Shown here: positions 53,251 to 64,000 of the stretch, in pieces | How the letters are laid out: each line of letters begins with the position of its first letter | How positions within the stretch are numbered: position 1 is the stretch's first letter | Assembly (NCBI GenBank): GCA_025765615.1 | Contig: JAIVFJ010000006.1 | Location: forward strand, 496,001 to 560,000 | DNA: 64,000 bases | Origin: Zopfochytrium polystomum | Taxonomy: Eukaryota; Chytridiomycota; Chytridiomycetes; Chytridiales; Chytridiaceae | Direction of reading: 5' to 3' | Position numbers and translations under genes: made by a program | Notes under the pieces: model-generated | The model's input: only the letters and a program-made list of their open reading frames with translations | The model's database searches: none | What the model was told of the DNA's origin: nothing

Positions 53251-54707
53251 ACTCTAGGGCCCAGATCCCAGGGTTCAAAGGAGTGAGTATAGTCTCAAGG
53301 CCTACTCTGTAGACAGATCGTGCATTTCTAGTTCGTAATTGGACTCTTCTCGTGAAGCCCAGGCCGTGCAGTGCGCACCATGCGACGCCAGCTGGGTCCA
53401 ACAACACATTCAGTTTACCCTGACACACTGACAGTCAACTATGGCTCGGATACTTTGAAAACAGTGCAGCAGTCTCACGGCAGGCCATAGTTGTTGCTAG
53501 CGATGTCCGCACAACAAGCTGAATGCATTACATACATGTAAAGCAGCCTCTTTGGGTAACATTGTCCTTTCGCTGCAGTTACCAGATCTGGTGCCTATGC
53601 AACTCCAAACCAATGATCGTTGGGAAAGATTTGGGAAAAGGTATTGGAAGAAACGTCAAGACATATTCCTCTCAACTATCGCTACATTTGCGATCTTATT
53701 CAACAGCAGCATGCTTGTCTTGATAGGCTCACAATTTCCTCACCAAGCCACTCGCGTGGGTAGTATCTCAATGCGATTTTTTGTTCAGCATGAATTATCT
53801 TTATATAAGATAACGTCACGTGGAAGTGTTCTGACTCTGTCACGTCAGTTTCCCAAACCACCAACTATTAACGACGCGGGCAATTATCGTGATATTCTAT
53901 CGAGATGGAACCTTTGAAGGAAAATGTTGATTGCATTAGAGCAGTAATTTTCTCTGGGTCCTTAGCGGAAGCAAATACCAACTTGTGTCACCCAAGCTTT
54001 AACATCCAGTCTCCCTTCGTCTTAGTTTTGATAGTCAACGAATAAAGCCACCCACACCCACTGGACTGGTCGGTTTTTTTGTTATTAAATTTTTATCTTC
54101 ATTTTTGGAACATTCATTGGCGCCATTTTGGTTTTCCCTTCGCCAACGAGTCATGCGGCCGCATTTAAAAATTTTGGTCTTCAAGACGTCTGTTGTTTTC
54201 TTTTTGCTCTTTTTCCTTTCGCTCTCTTCTCTTTCAAATCCCTCTTAGCCCTTGCATAATCGTGACGTGAGAAGAAGGCAATTTGAATTCGAGAAAGAAA
54301 AAAAAACAAAAAATGCGGCCAGATGGATATCGAAGACAAATGTTCCCTTTTATAGACCCCTCGTGTGCGCTCTTCTTTTCCTTGCGGCCATCCCTTCTTT
54401 TCTGGTCTGCGCCCACCTCTTTTGTTTTGTTTTGCTTTATTGGGCTGAAGACAAAACAAAATTCTCTGTTTGCTCCTTTTGGCGGATGTGTGTCTCTCTG
54501 TCTGTCTGTCTGTCTGTCTGTCTGTCCCTCTCTCTCTCCCTCTCTCCCTCCCGCTCTCTCTGTCTCTCGCTCTCCCTCTCTTTTTTCTCTGTCTCCATCT
54601 CCGCCCCGAAAATCAGTCTCCACCGCACACACGCACAATTTTTTCGTAATCCCCAGCAATAATCATTACTTCCTCCCCCTGCAGCCCTCGCCGCAGCCCC
54701 GCCGCAC
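53251..54707. other. intergenic, probably decayed mobile DNA then a promoter region
   Basis: A 121-codon frame at 53552-53917 has no recognisable motif and is AT-richer than host genes. (CTGT)n and (CTCT)n runs at 54491-54575 precede the next gene. No gene is called. Confidence 0.5.
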
Positions 54708-56414
54708 ATGAGCAACGACGCCGCCGCCGCTCCCACAATGGCACAATGCCCTCTCGCAGTCACGGCTGCCTGCGACGCGCCGATTCTAGGGATAGCCGGT
54801 GAGGATCAGATGGATGTTGGGCGGGGAAGGACGAGTGGGAGGCGCGTGTGCGTGGGGACAAGGAGTGAGATGAGAAGAGGATGCGAGAAAGCGAGTGGGG
54901 CTGGTGGACGCGACGTGTAAGTTAGACGTCAAATGGAGTGAGATGCTGCTTCAGAGACGACCTGCCGCGTAACGGGCGCCGTGATGAGCTTATATGCGCA
55001 CCATCGCGTGATCAGCGAAACGGCATGTCTTCGTAGCTGAGGGAACATTCCTTTCCTCGCTTCTCTTCTCGTCCAATCAACCGATCAACTGTTGACATTG
55101 CCCTGGCCCTCCGATGTCTTACCGAAATCCAACTTCAACCCTGTGCTCATCCTCTCATTAATGCAGTCAAAACCTTCCTTGGACTATCGTGCATCCTTGT
55201 TGTGACCGGCGCCACCCTCGTCGTTGCGCTGGCGCTACGACGTCGCCGCCGACACTGGGACTCGTCCAAAAGCTTCTGGGTCCAGCCTCTTTCTGCAGTC
55301 GAATGGAGTTTCGCTACAGCTTGCTTTGCCCAGCTGGCATTCCTCGCAGCGGCCGCCGCTGCAACTGCGGGCGCGTCGTCGCTCTCCGTGGCGTGAGTGT
55401 TGTTGCGAAGTCATTTGCGAGACACACACGGGAAATATGGGCGTGAATATGGCACGCTCCAATGTCTAACTGTCTTTTGCTTTCTCGCAACCTGTCAGGA
55501 CTCTTCTCGCGACCCATTTTAGCTCGGTCGTCTTCGCCCTCGTCCTCTACTTCAGCGCGGTCTTGAAACCCCTCGTGCCGTTTGAACCGCGCATCGCCAC
55601 CCTCAAGCAGCTGGCCCCCGCGTTCCTCCTCCCTTCAACCCCACTCTCTATCCTCCTCTCGCTCCGCGGCTCGCTGGACGACGCACCCTCTCCGTCCCCT
55701 TCGTACGCCCGATCTATCACCGTATCGATACTCGCCGTCTACGTCCTAATATTCACGCTATTGCTCGGATTCACCCTCCTTGCCCGCTCCCTCTACTCCA
55801 CAGCCATCCAGCGCGGCGTCGCGCCCGCAGTCCTCGTCCACCGCAGGGAGCGTCAGCGCGAGATGGAAGAAGCGTCCATCCACTCTGCCCGCTCGCCACT
55901 CATGTCTACTCCCACCTTCGCATACTCGCACAGCGGACCCGGGGGCGGCGGCGCGTCTCTCAACCGCTCGTTCTCCGCCAGCGAGTCGTCCTCCATCCGC
56001 TCCGGCAGCACCGGGTACTCGCTCTTCCCCCCCACGCTACACCCCGCCCCCGCCGCCGTCACCGCCGCGGGCTCGCCCTCCCGCCCGTCGACCTCGTTCT
56101 CAACGTTCTCGTCGACGGGCTCCTCCTCCGGCTCGGCGCCAGACCTTTTGCAGCGGTTGGAGCGGCAGATCAAGCTTGGCGGGCTCCGCTCAACCAAAGG
56201 CGTCATAGGCGTGCTGCTGGTCGGCCTGGTCGTGCTACTCGCGTACTCGGTCCTGGCGCTCGTCGTTGTGCTGATGCAGAACGCGATCGGCAGTGAAATC
56301 ACGTCTGTCATGGGCACCGGACTCGTTTGGACAATAAGTTTCAACTGCACCGCCGTGCTGCTCGTCATCCAGCTGTTCGTGGTGCGGCACTGGGGAGCCT
56401 CTGCAGGGCAGTAG
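54708..56414 (+). CDS. seven-transmembrane-like protein, unknown family
   Basis: Three exons: 54708-54798, 55167-55392 and 55499-56414 (410 aa, phases agree). About seven hydrophobic helices: FLGLSCILVVTGATLVVALAL, a helix around FATACFAQLAFLA, one around FSSVVFALVLYF, a weaker one near LKQLAPAFLLPSTPLSILL, SITVSILAVYVLIFTLLLGF, GVLLVGLVVLLAYSVLALVV and one around SFNCTAVLLVIQLFVV. A Ser/Pro/Gly-rich loop of about 120 residues separates helices 5 and 6, as in fungal nutrient-type GPCRs with a large third cytoplasmic loop. A receptor role is inference from topology only. The first intron is long for this genome (368 bp) and might hide a further exon. Confidence 0.7.
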
Positions 56415-57228
56415 GATGGCCCCTCGTCGCCTTTTCCTTCTTTTTGACAAAGCGAGTTTAGCCTTGTACACACAGCCGACCTAGAGGCAGGCGAAAATCC
56501 TGCAATCTTTCAACGCGCAACTCAACACCTGTAATCTGAGTCTTTCCTTTTCATTTCTGGCGTTGTCGTTGCCCTTTTGCCCCGTTTCCATCGCCACCCA
56601 CCCCCGAGCCCAATTCGTTTTATCCATTCGCAGCCGATTCTTTTTTTCTCCCTTTTTTTCACTCTTGGAGATGCGCTAAGCATAATATCCGTTCCTCTTT
56701 TCCTTGTACGCTGCTTTCCCCACCTCCCATCCCCTGTGACGAATGGGCATAGCGCCCATATCTCTTGCCAGCAACATCGTGCCTCTATGAGATCGTCCGC
56801 TCAAACCCTCTTCCTTTCATGTTCCTCTCTTCCCATCCTCCCCATCATCAAAGGTACTCTATATGCGTGTTATTCCCGGCCCGCTGCTTTCTTCCTTTTC
56901 AGTCCTTCTTCTCCACTGTTTCCCCAAGGGTCACTGGAGTTCGTTCGTTTGCATTATCTTTCTTCCAGCTGCCAAGTTTTACCTTGCTTTTTGCTCCTAT
57001 TGCCACCAACCCACCCCGCTTACCCCGACCACCATCTAGCGCAGGCGCTTCCAACAGATTGTAACTGCAACATAACAGAAAGTGGATGTAACAACAACGT
57101 TGGCCAGACAGACCCAAGGCTCAAGACCGCGGTGCAACGTTGAGTGTTTTACTCAAAACTAGGTCATTGAGCCGTAGATGAAAAAATTCGGTGCGATAGA
57201 CCAAACCACAATACAAAGACTCTTTTGG
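56415..57228. other. 3' flank, no gene seen
   Basis: T/C-rich DNA. A 188-codon frame (56577-57143) is low in complexity and lacks motifs, so I take it as chance. Confidence 0.5.
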
Positions 57229-57299
57229 GGGGCTTCCGGGACTTGAACCCGGGACCTCCTCCACCCTAAGAAGGAATCATACCCCTAGACCAAAGCCCC
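57229..57299 (-). tRNA. trnP-AGG: tRNA-Pro (AGG anticodon)
   Basis: On the minus strand the acceptor stem GGGGCTT pairs fully with AAGCCCC. The A box reads tggtctaggggt, the anticodon arm is CCTTC-TTAGGGT-GGAGG with loop TTAGGGT (anticodon AGG), and the T arm is TCCCGGGTTCAAGTCCCGGA with a standard B box. No intron; 71 nt. Confidence 0.95.
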
Positions 57300-59788
57300 T
57301 TCGAAGGGCTTCCCCCAGTGAACAGACAAGTCTAAAAGCATACAATGAAGGAACAGAAAAAATGCATGAACCACTGTCGGCGGGTGGTGCTAGGGGGTTG
57401 AGGCTGACCTCAAACACTTGTCCTCAAAACGGTTTTTTACAAAGGCTTGCTTGTTCACAAATCGGATAGAAATCTCACAAGAAAGTCTAGAACAAACTCA
57501 AGCGCATACTGGAGATGCACAATGTACTGTACAATCTGCCCTGGTCACCCAATGGAGCATCTGGGTGGACGTGACGTGCGGCTGGATAACCCGCAGCCTC
57601 AGGAGACTTCTCGAATTATATTGGAACTTCTTTGTTCCAGAGATCGCGGTTTTCGCCACGTTCAAAGGCGACGATAACTTTGAGGAGCTCTTGGTTGGTG
57701 CCGAGTCAGACAATTCACTGCGCTCGGTGACCGTTATGAACTTCTTGTTAACGTCTGTGTGGTTTCGTTGCCCAATATTGTCTGAGTACAGCTTACGTTC
57801 TTTTTCGTCCAGGAGCAGGTCGATTCTGCAGGTGGTAAAAGGGAACCGTTTGGCAAAAGAATTACGTGGAAGCTTGGCCAAGGCGGTAAAATATCCTCTT
57901 CGTCGTTCAAAACCTTACCGGCAATAAGATTTGCGAATTGGACACGCCAAATCTTTTGAGAGTCAGACGCAATTGTGGTGAAACTTTGCGACAGTTTTGC
58001 GATGAGAATGTTCAACACAAGCACAACAGTGAAGAGAGTGAAGACGACGTCAAGGGTTTTCGCGAACGGAACAACGTTTGCATTGTGGAATCGCTCGTAA
58101 TCGGGGGCTTGCTGAAACAAAGTCCTTTTTGAAGGATGGGGAAATAGCCAGTGAGCAGAACGTCGCGTGTGCTAAATAATGCAAATGACATCGATACCTG
58201 AAAGTGGCGAGGACTGATGCGGGCCAGCTATCCCAGTACGAGGGGATTAAGTCATTGGCGTTTACGCTGCCGCCGGTCGGATCTGTTTGGTTTCCCAGGT
58301 TGAGAGCCCGCCGTCAACGCCATCCCCGCCGACAGAGTCATGGTACCCGTTCTTTTGCAGGAAAAAGGCGCTCGCAAACCCAAAGAGGTCTGTCGCAAAC
58401 AGAATGGCCCAGCTCCGCAAGTCTCTGAACACCGCCCGCCTGATCGCAATGTACAGCGGACCAAGCTCTGGAAAGGCCTTTGAAAAAGACAGCAGGCCCA
58501 GCCATCCGAAGATGGCCGCGCCACCTAGCAGCACGTTCTCCACGCGCGCCTGGCCTTCAAGCCAGTCCTGATTCTCCGGAGATATAGATTTGGTAATATC
58601 GTCTGAGGACCATGAGGTCTTGATAGCGGTTGCTCCGATAATCAGAAGTACTCGGTACACGAACGAGGTAAGAAACAGCAATCGGAATCCCGGAAAGATG
58701 TAAAACTCAAACGTCTGGTGTACGGTCCCAGTACGCCCGGTAACTCTCAGTCACTGCCGCCACTGCCTTCACTGGCTCTCTTTCGCTTGCGCCCAAAGCC
58801 AGGGCCAAACACTCGGATTCCGTTTCGAATCAACTTGCGAACCCCTTTTTGAATCTTGACGCCCGGCAGAGATGAGGCGACTCCCCGCACTCAAGAGCTT
58901 TCGTATGATGAAGATTGTGTTCAAAAGCCACGCCAAAACAGCAAACAGCTCCATCACGGCACGAACCACATGGTTCGTGTCGGCATATTTGAAGCGCTGG
59001 TAAGGGTTTGCTGGCTGCATGGCCAGAGCGGCAGTGAACACGACGATGGTTACCGAACTGGAGATGAGGCTCTTGAGGAACTTCCTTCGGCCATACAGTT
59101 GCCATTTGATCTGAAGCATGGCCTGCATAAGTGGATGGCTTACTACGTCTGAACGTCTCTTTGCAACAGCGAAATTTCGAGCGCAGAGAGCTTGGACCAC
59201 GTCGACCTGGATTTATCGCGGGGTTCAGGGTTGTTCGGTTGACCACCAGTCGTCCTTGTGGGCGTTGAAACTCCAGAGCTGCCTGTCGCGTGTTGAGTTT
59301 GGGTCAAGAAAACGGAGGAGTTTCCGTCCATCGGGGAGGTCGCACTTGCTGCCCTGTCAGCGGTAGTTAGTATAAGGTGAATAAGGGGGAACATTCGCGC
59401 TGGTCGACCTTGCCTAGGTTCGAATCGGGGACTCAGTCGACGAGCTTGACAGCAAGAAACCACCAGTTTGCGAGCTGCTGCTGCTCCCGTCAGTGTGCAA
59501 GCTGTTGTTGCCGTCAGTGTGCAAGCTATTGTTTGCGTCAGTGTGTGAGCTGCTGTTCACATCAGAGTGTGAGCCACTTTTCCGGTCAGAGTGCGAGTTC
59601 CTGTTCCCGTACGAGCGAGCTGGTCGACTTGAGGCCCCAATCAGTCAATGATCAACCTGAACAAGGGAAGAGATGGTGCGGCCGAACTGGAGGACAGGTT
59701 AACGAGCGTTTCTCAGCTTTAATGCCGTTGCTATCCTTGAACCCACTGACTCTTCTCATGTTTCGACCGAAAAGCCTCGGAGAAAACG

Positions 59789-59790
<2 letters not shown>

Positions 59791-59830
<40 letters not shown>
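59791..59830. repeat. (CA)n microsatellite
   Basis: About 20 CA units inside a presumed intron of the channel gene, about 50 bp from a minus-strand gtgggt donor. Confidence 0.85.
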
Positions 59831-59833
<3 letters not shown>

Positions 59834-61030
59834 TTGCGCGCACACGCAGAAGCACATCTTCAACAATCTTACCCACCTTCCAGTTAGTGAGGCGAAGCAT
59901 GTCGAGGGCGTGCGTGTTTCCCTTGAAAGCACCAAGCTGCGCTGGTGTAAGGCCGCTATTGCTTCTCTTGGTTATCTCACTGCTGACGGTTTGCTGTGGC
60001 TGTCCGGCTTCCGAAAGGTAGATGGCGAGTCGTTAACTCGATCCACTCTCTGTGTAAACTCGTCGTCAACTCGAGCGAGCTCTTCTTTAAGGTATCGGAT
60101 GATGGCCGGGTTTGCGTCTTTCTGCATCGCGCAAGATGTGGAAAACATTGTGGCCTAATTTTGTTTTTGAGATGCAAGGGGGGTTTCCTGGATTAGAAAC
60201 AGCACCACTACACCGATACCTCGTCATTGATTGCAGGCACGGTGCTTGTGCTCGTGTGCACGTGTGTGTGCCTTCGTTTCCGAGTAGCGCAATCGCGGGC
60301 AGCTTGTGAAGAGTCGAGCTACTTACCGTGTTTGTCATCCGCCATGATTAATTTCTTCTTCTCCCTTCTAAAATCCGCTTCACTCTACAGGCTTTTTTAG
60401 TGAAAACTGTGTTGACGCCGCGCCACCGTGCTCACCTTCTTTTCGTCTTCCTTCTTTGGCAATGGGTCTTTTAGAATATCTTCAGTTGACGCGGGGCCAC
60501 CGTGTTTACCTCCTCTCCGTAAATCGTTTCCGCCTATGGCTCCGTCAGTAAATCGGACGTTGACGTGGGCCACTGCGCCAACCTGAAGGTCAATCTCTTC
60601 CTCGAGTTGCCTCCAAGAACTAGGAGTTTCTTTGAAAGGGGCTTCCATCTAGACCCAACCGACACTCTCGACAATCACCTTCACCGCGAAGGTTGCCACT
60701 GCAGGCGGCAAACTGGACGGGAGACGCGGGCAAAAACGAGGCGTTATAAACAGAACCCAAACCAACAAGGTGGACTTGGCGCAACGACTCACCTGGAGGA
60801 CTTGTACAGGGAACTACGGAATTTCACGTCGTACCGAAATTCGATTCCCTCCGCAAGTTTGTTCTCTAGTTTGTTCTTGGCGTCTCTGAAAAGCAAAACA
60901 CCGAGCTGAAAGAGTTTTTTTTATGGGAAATTGAGGGAGGCGGGCACGATTATATCTCTGTCAGTCTCGCTCTTAGTCTCTTTATCTCGCTCTGCCTCTC
61001 GCCCTCCCTCTCTTTGTCCTTCTCTTTCTC

Positions 61031-61186
<156 letters not shown>

Positions 61187-61548
61187 ACCAGCAGCAAGTT
61201 CGTCTTGACGGCCTCGTCGTAGTCCGCCGCGAGCGGGTGTCGCCGCCGACGTCGTAGCCGCGGTAGCCCTGCGTGCAGCTCATGGCGGCCAGGTGCAGCG
61301 CTGTCTCGCCATATTAGTTTTTGCCCGTATACGTGCGGTTGATGAGTTTGGGCGAGCCCCGCGCGGCGAAGTCCAGCGTGCGGCGCGGTTTCCGCAGGAT
61401 GTAAAAGTGCAGGACGCTCTCGCCCTCGCTGGTGATGTTGTTGACGCCCTCGAGCTGTGCCGGGTCTTGCTCTGGCGCGTCGTCGTCGTCGTCGTCGGTG
61501 TAGCTGTGAGGATCGGGGGATATTATTACGTGAGAACAGACCGACAGA

Positions 61549-61586
<38 letters not shown>

Positions 61587-62037
61587 GGAAACAACAGCAA
61601 CACACGACGGACAGTGGGGGCAATGCGATGCTGTCGAGCGACTGGTGGTGGTGGCGATGCATCGTGCGGGGCCTGTCGCTGCGGGCGGTGGCGGCGGCAC
61701 TCTGCTGGCCGGGGGCGAAGGAGACGCCTTTCCGGTTGGTGGTGGTGGCGGGCTGGGTGTTGGCGGAGTCGGCATTCGCCACCACGCTGTCGGGGTTTGG
61801 CCCGCTGCTGTTGGTAGCAACAGCGGCAGCGGCCGCAGCGGCCGCAACGGCAGCCGCGGCGACGTCCACAGCGGTGCGAGCGGCGGCGATCGCCGGCCGC
61901 CCCATGCGCCGTAACCGATCCACCTGCCGCTCGAGCTCCTCCACGGGGTCGTCTCCGCCCGTGCCAATGCTGGCTCCCTCATCATCGTCGGCCGTGCAAG
62001 TAGTGGACGCTTAATAGGAGGAGAAGAAGGAGGCCAT

Positions 62038-64000
62038 GATGATGGCTCGCTCTCCTGCCATGGGGATTGGGGGCTTTTTGTCTGATTTATGAGGTTCTAC
62101 GAGGTCAGGGTAAGGTGCGAGGCGGGGTTGGGGTGGCGGAGGGAAAAGAGGGGAAGGGGGAGGAACGGTGGGCTTGCTTGTTTGTTGTTTTTTTTTTTTT
62201 TGGTTTGCAAATCGAATATGCATCCACCACCGAGCTGTCCAAAAAGCAATAATAAAAAGGAAAGAGAAAGAAAAAAGGAACGAACATTTCTGTCGACCGT
62301 CAAAGGTTCCACCATCGACTGCGCTGTGTCTCCTCGGTTTTCTGTCGATTTTTGTGTTGAAATAAAGTTCGTTCAGACAAAAACCTGAGCGATCCAATCA
62401 CAGCAGACCACGGAAATCGACAATCCTTGCGCGTCCAATAGAGTTTGTCGGTGGCACCCGCCATTGGCTCGCGATTTTCACCTTGTCTGCAACGGCCGAC
62501 ATCCAATACTGGAAAGCGACCGAAAAGAAATTTGTCCTGCTCATCACCAGAAAATGGGGAAAGGGTGCGGCGAGTCTTCGTACTACTCCAACAGTCCTGT
62601 TGACTGACTTCTGTTGCTGCGAGAGGGTAAAAGAGCCGTACCTCACAGAAAAACAAACAAGAAGAAAAGTAAAAAAAACAGTAACCGCCGCTTGGTACAG
62701 CACAAAGGCAAAACGTTCTTGTTTAAAGTGTTTATTCTGTTCTCTCAAAATATTGACAAATTTCGGTCGCGCAAAGAAGCAGCGCGAAAATAGGTTAAAC
62801 GAAATACGCTTAGAGGGCTGCGAGTGAGAGAAAGGTCTCTAAGAGAATGGGGACAGTCAAATACGTGGGAGGAAGAGAGTGTGAGAGAAGACGGCAGTCC
62901 CCGTATCATCAAACAAGGAAAAAGGTGACAAAATCAAGCGTCATCGACCACAGTCTCTTCGACTGAACCCAAAAAAAAAAAAATAGAAGAAAGTTCAACG
63001 AACGACAATGAGGTTCACAAGAAACACGAAGGGGCAGTCCCAAAACTGAAAGGGAAGGAAACAAAAACAGGAAAGAAGCGCCCAAAGGAGGCTTTTAAGA
63101 GGCAGTATGAGGCACAATGCGAATCGCGCATAGGTTAAACAGTCCCAGGGCCGGGAAATAAAAAATCGGCGAGGGGGAGCGTGGGACGTGACATTTCAGA
63201 AGTGCCCCAAAGAAATGGGGTATAAGGAGTGAGGGCAATGCTCGCTCCGAGATAAGTGGGAGGGTGAAATAGATATTCAAACAGAGGGGCGACGGAAATC
63301 GCGGATACGTAAAAAGGGGTAAGTAACAAGACAGAGAACACTCGAAATAACAATAGAAGCAGGAAAGGAGCGCGCAAAGTGGCTTAAGAGCCACGAAAAA
63401 CATAAGTGGCGCGATACGTTGCTGTCCCAAAGCATTGAAAGCAAGGGGACTAGCCAGTTGCTTGGTTGGCGATGTGCCAAAACTGGAGGGACCACAGTCG
63501 AAAAAATTGGGTCACGAGTGCCGTCATGTGATGCTTCAAGAAGCGCAAGGGGCCAAAGAGAAAAAAAATGGGTATGATGGTCTTGGCATACGTTGCCAAG
63601 CTTCAAGCGAGGGTAATACAAATACGCGTAGGAAAAGAACTGCGTTGGTTGTTAGTATGAGGCCCAGCGCGAGCGCCGTTTGTTGTTGAGAGGGGAAAAG
63701 GGAGAGAGAAAAAAATACAAAGAGAAGGACGAAAACGTCATGCTTAGCACGCTCAGTCCAAAACGAAGCAATCATCGATCGTCTCGTTCTTATGCGCGCC
63801 GTTCGTGTCGTTCTTCCCGTTGGAGTCACGTATTCGGCGTGTTGCTTCTACTCGAAGATAGTGTGTCTTCCAGAGATTCTCCGCTCGCTCGACTGTTTGG
63901 CTTTCCCCCTTCTCCGGGTCATGTGCTGTTGCTCTCCGACTCTTTGAATCCCTGAAGACAGAACTCACTTCGCCCCACCGGTGAGAAATCATGCGACCTA
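62038..64000. other. no gene seen
   Basis: Poly-T/A runs at 62190 and 62970, then purine-rich DNA with scattered short frames. Two stretches, about 63060-63130 and 63355-63440, share imperfect similarity (caggaaag-agcgc-caaag), suggesting a weak repeat. Nothing coding is supported. Confidence 0.5.

Noticed and set aside
53552..53917. 121-codon frame as a gene
   Set aside because: No motif, AT-rich context between mobile relics, no splice support.
56577..57143. 188-codon open frame on +
   Set aside because: Phe/Pro/Ser-rich translation of T/C-rich DNA with no motif; lies between a gene end and a tRNA.
59395..59450. ggttcgaatc B-box-like sequence
   Set aside because: No pairing T stem and no acceptor partner; lies in an intron of the channel gene.

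Overview
This is a eukaryotic nuclear window, most likely from an early-diverging zoosporic fungus (Chytridiomycota or a near relative). The genes are compact, GC-rich and rich in short introns (about 45-140 bp) with gtgagt/gtaagt donors, ctaac-like branch sites and cag acceptors. The gene set is fungal or opisthokont (KRR1, Rvs167-like BAR-SH3 protein, mitochondrial uL22, Mss116-like helicase, COQ7), but it also includes genes usual in animals and chytrids rather than yeasts: a NAPE-PLD-like hydrolase, dynamitin and an ankyrin/TRP-type channel. The taxonomic call is inference from gene content; no marker was searched.

Layout. 1-9400 is a retrotransposon graveyard. It holds a Ty1/copia element on + that enters from the left edge (broken gag, protease and integrase; open RT-RNase H), a deleted second copia element on -, an LTR-like remnant and a gypsy solo LTR with a 5-bp target duplication. 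9955-43927 is a dense host-gene block: 2OG-Fe(II) oxygenase (+), NAPE-PLD-like (-), dynamitin (-), mitochondrial DEAD-box helicase (-), AWS-SET methyltransferase (-), mitochondrial uL22 (+), BAR-SH3 (-), KRR1 (+), ankyrin protein (+), COQ7 (-), TPR protein (+), LENG1/CIR_N protein (-), a Ser/Thr-rich surface protein (+) and a large F-box-like protein (+). Intergenic gaps are short (43-1400 bp) and crowded with microsatellites.

44749-51930 is a nested mobile region. A frameshifted tyrosine-recombinase (Crypton-like) element is split by a complete LTR-to-LTR gypsy insertion (47592-51449) flanked by the duplicated target ctaca. This gypsy element keeps gag, a -1 frameshift heptamer, protease, integrase and chromodomain, but its reverse transcriptase and RNase H are missing from an otherwise open pol frame. 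Its LTRs carry long arrays of perfect GAAnnTTC heat-shock-element units upstream of the TATA box.

52693-53250 is a relic of another gypsy RT. 54708-56414 is a seven-TM-like protein gene, 57229-57299 is a tRNA-Pro(AGG) on -, and 57400-62037 (-) is an ankyrin plus ion-channel gene with in-frame stops. The last 2 kb shows nothing I can name.

Exon coordinates come from reading splice signals and checking phase; no transcript evidence was available. The features I consider most worth following are the heat-shock-element LTRs on an RT-less chromovirus-like element, and a spliceosomal-looking intron inside the copia pol region.
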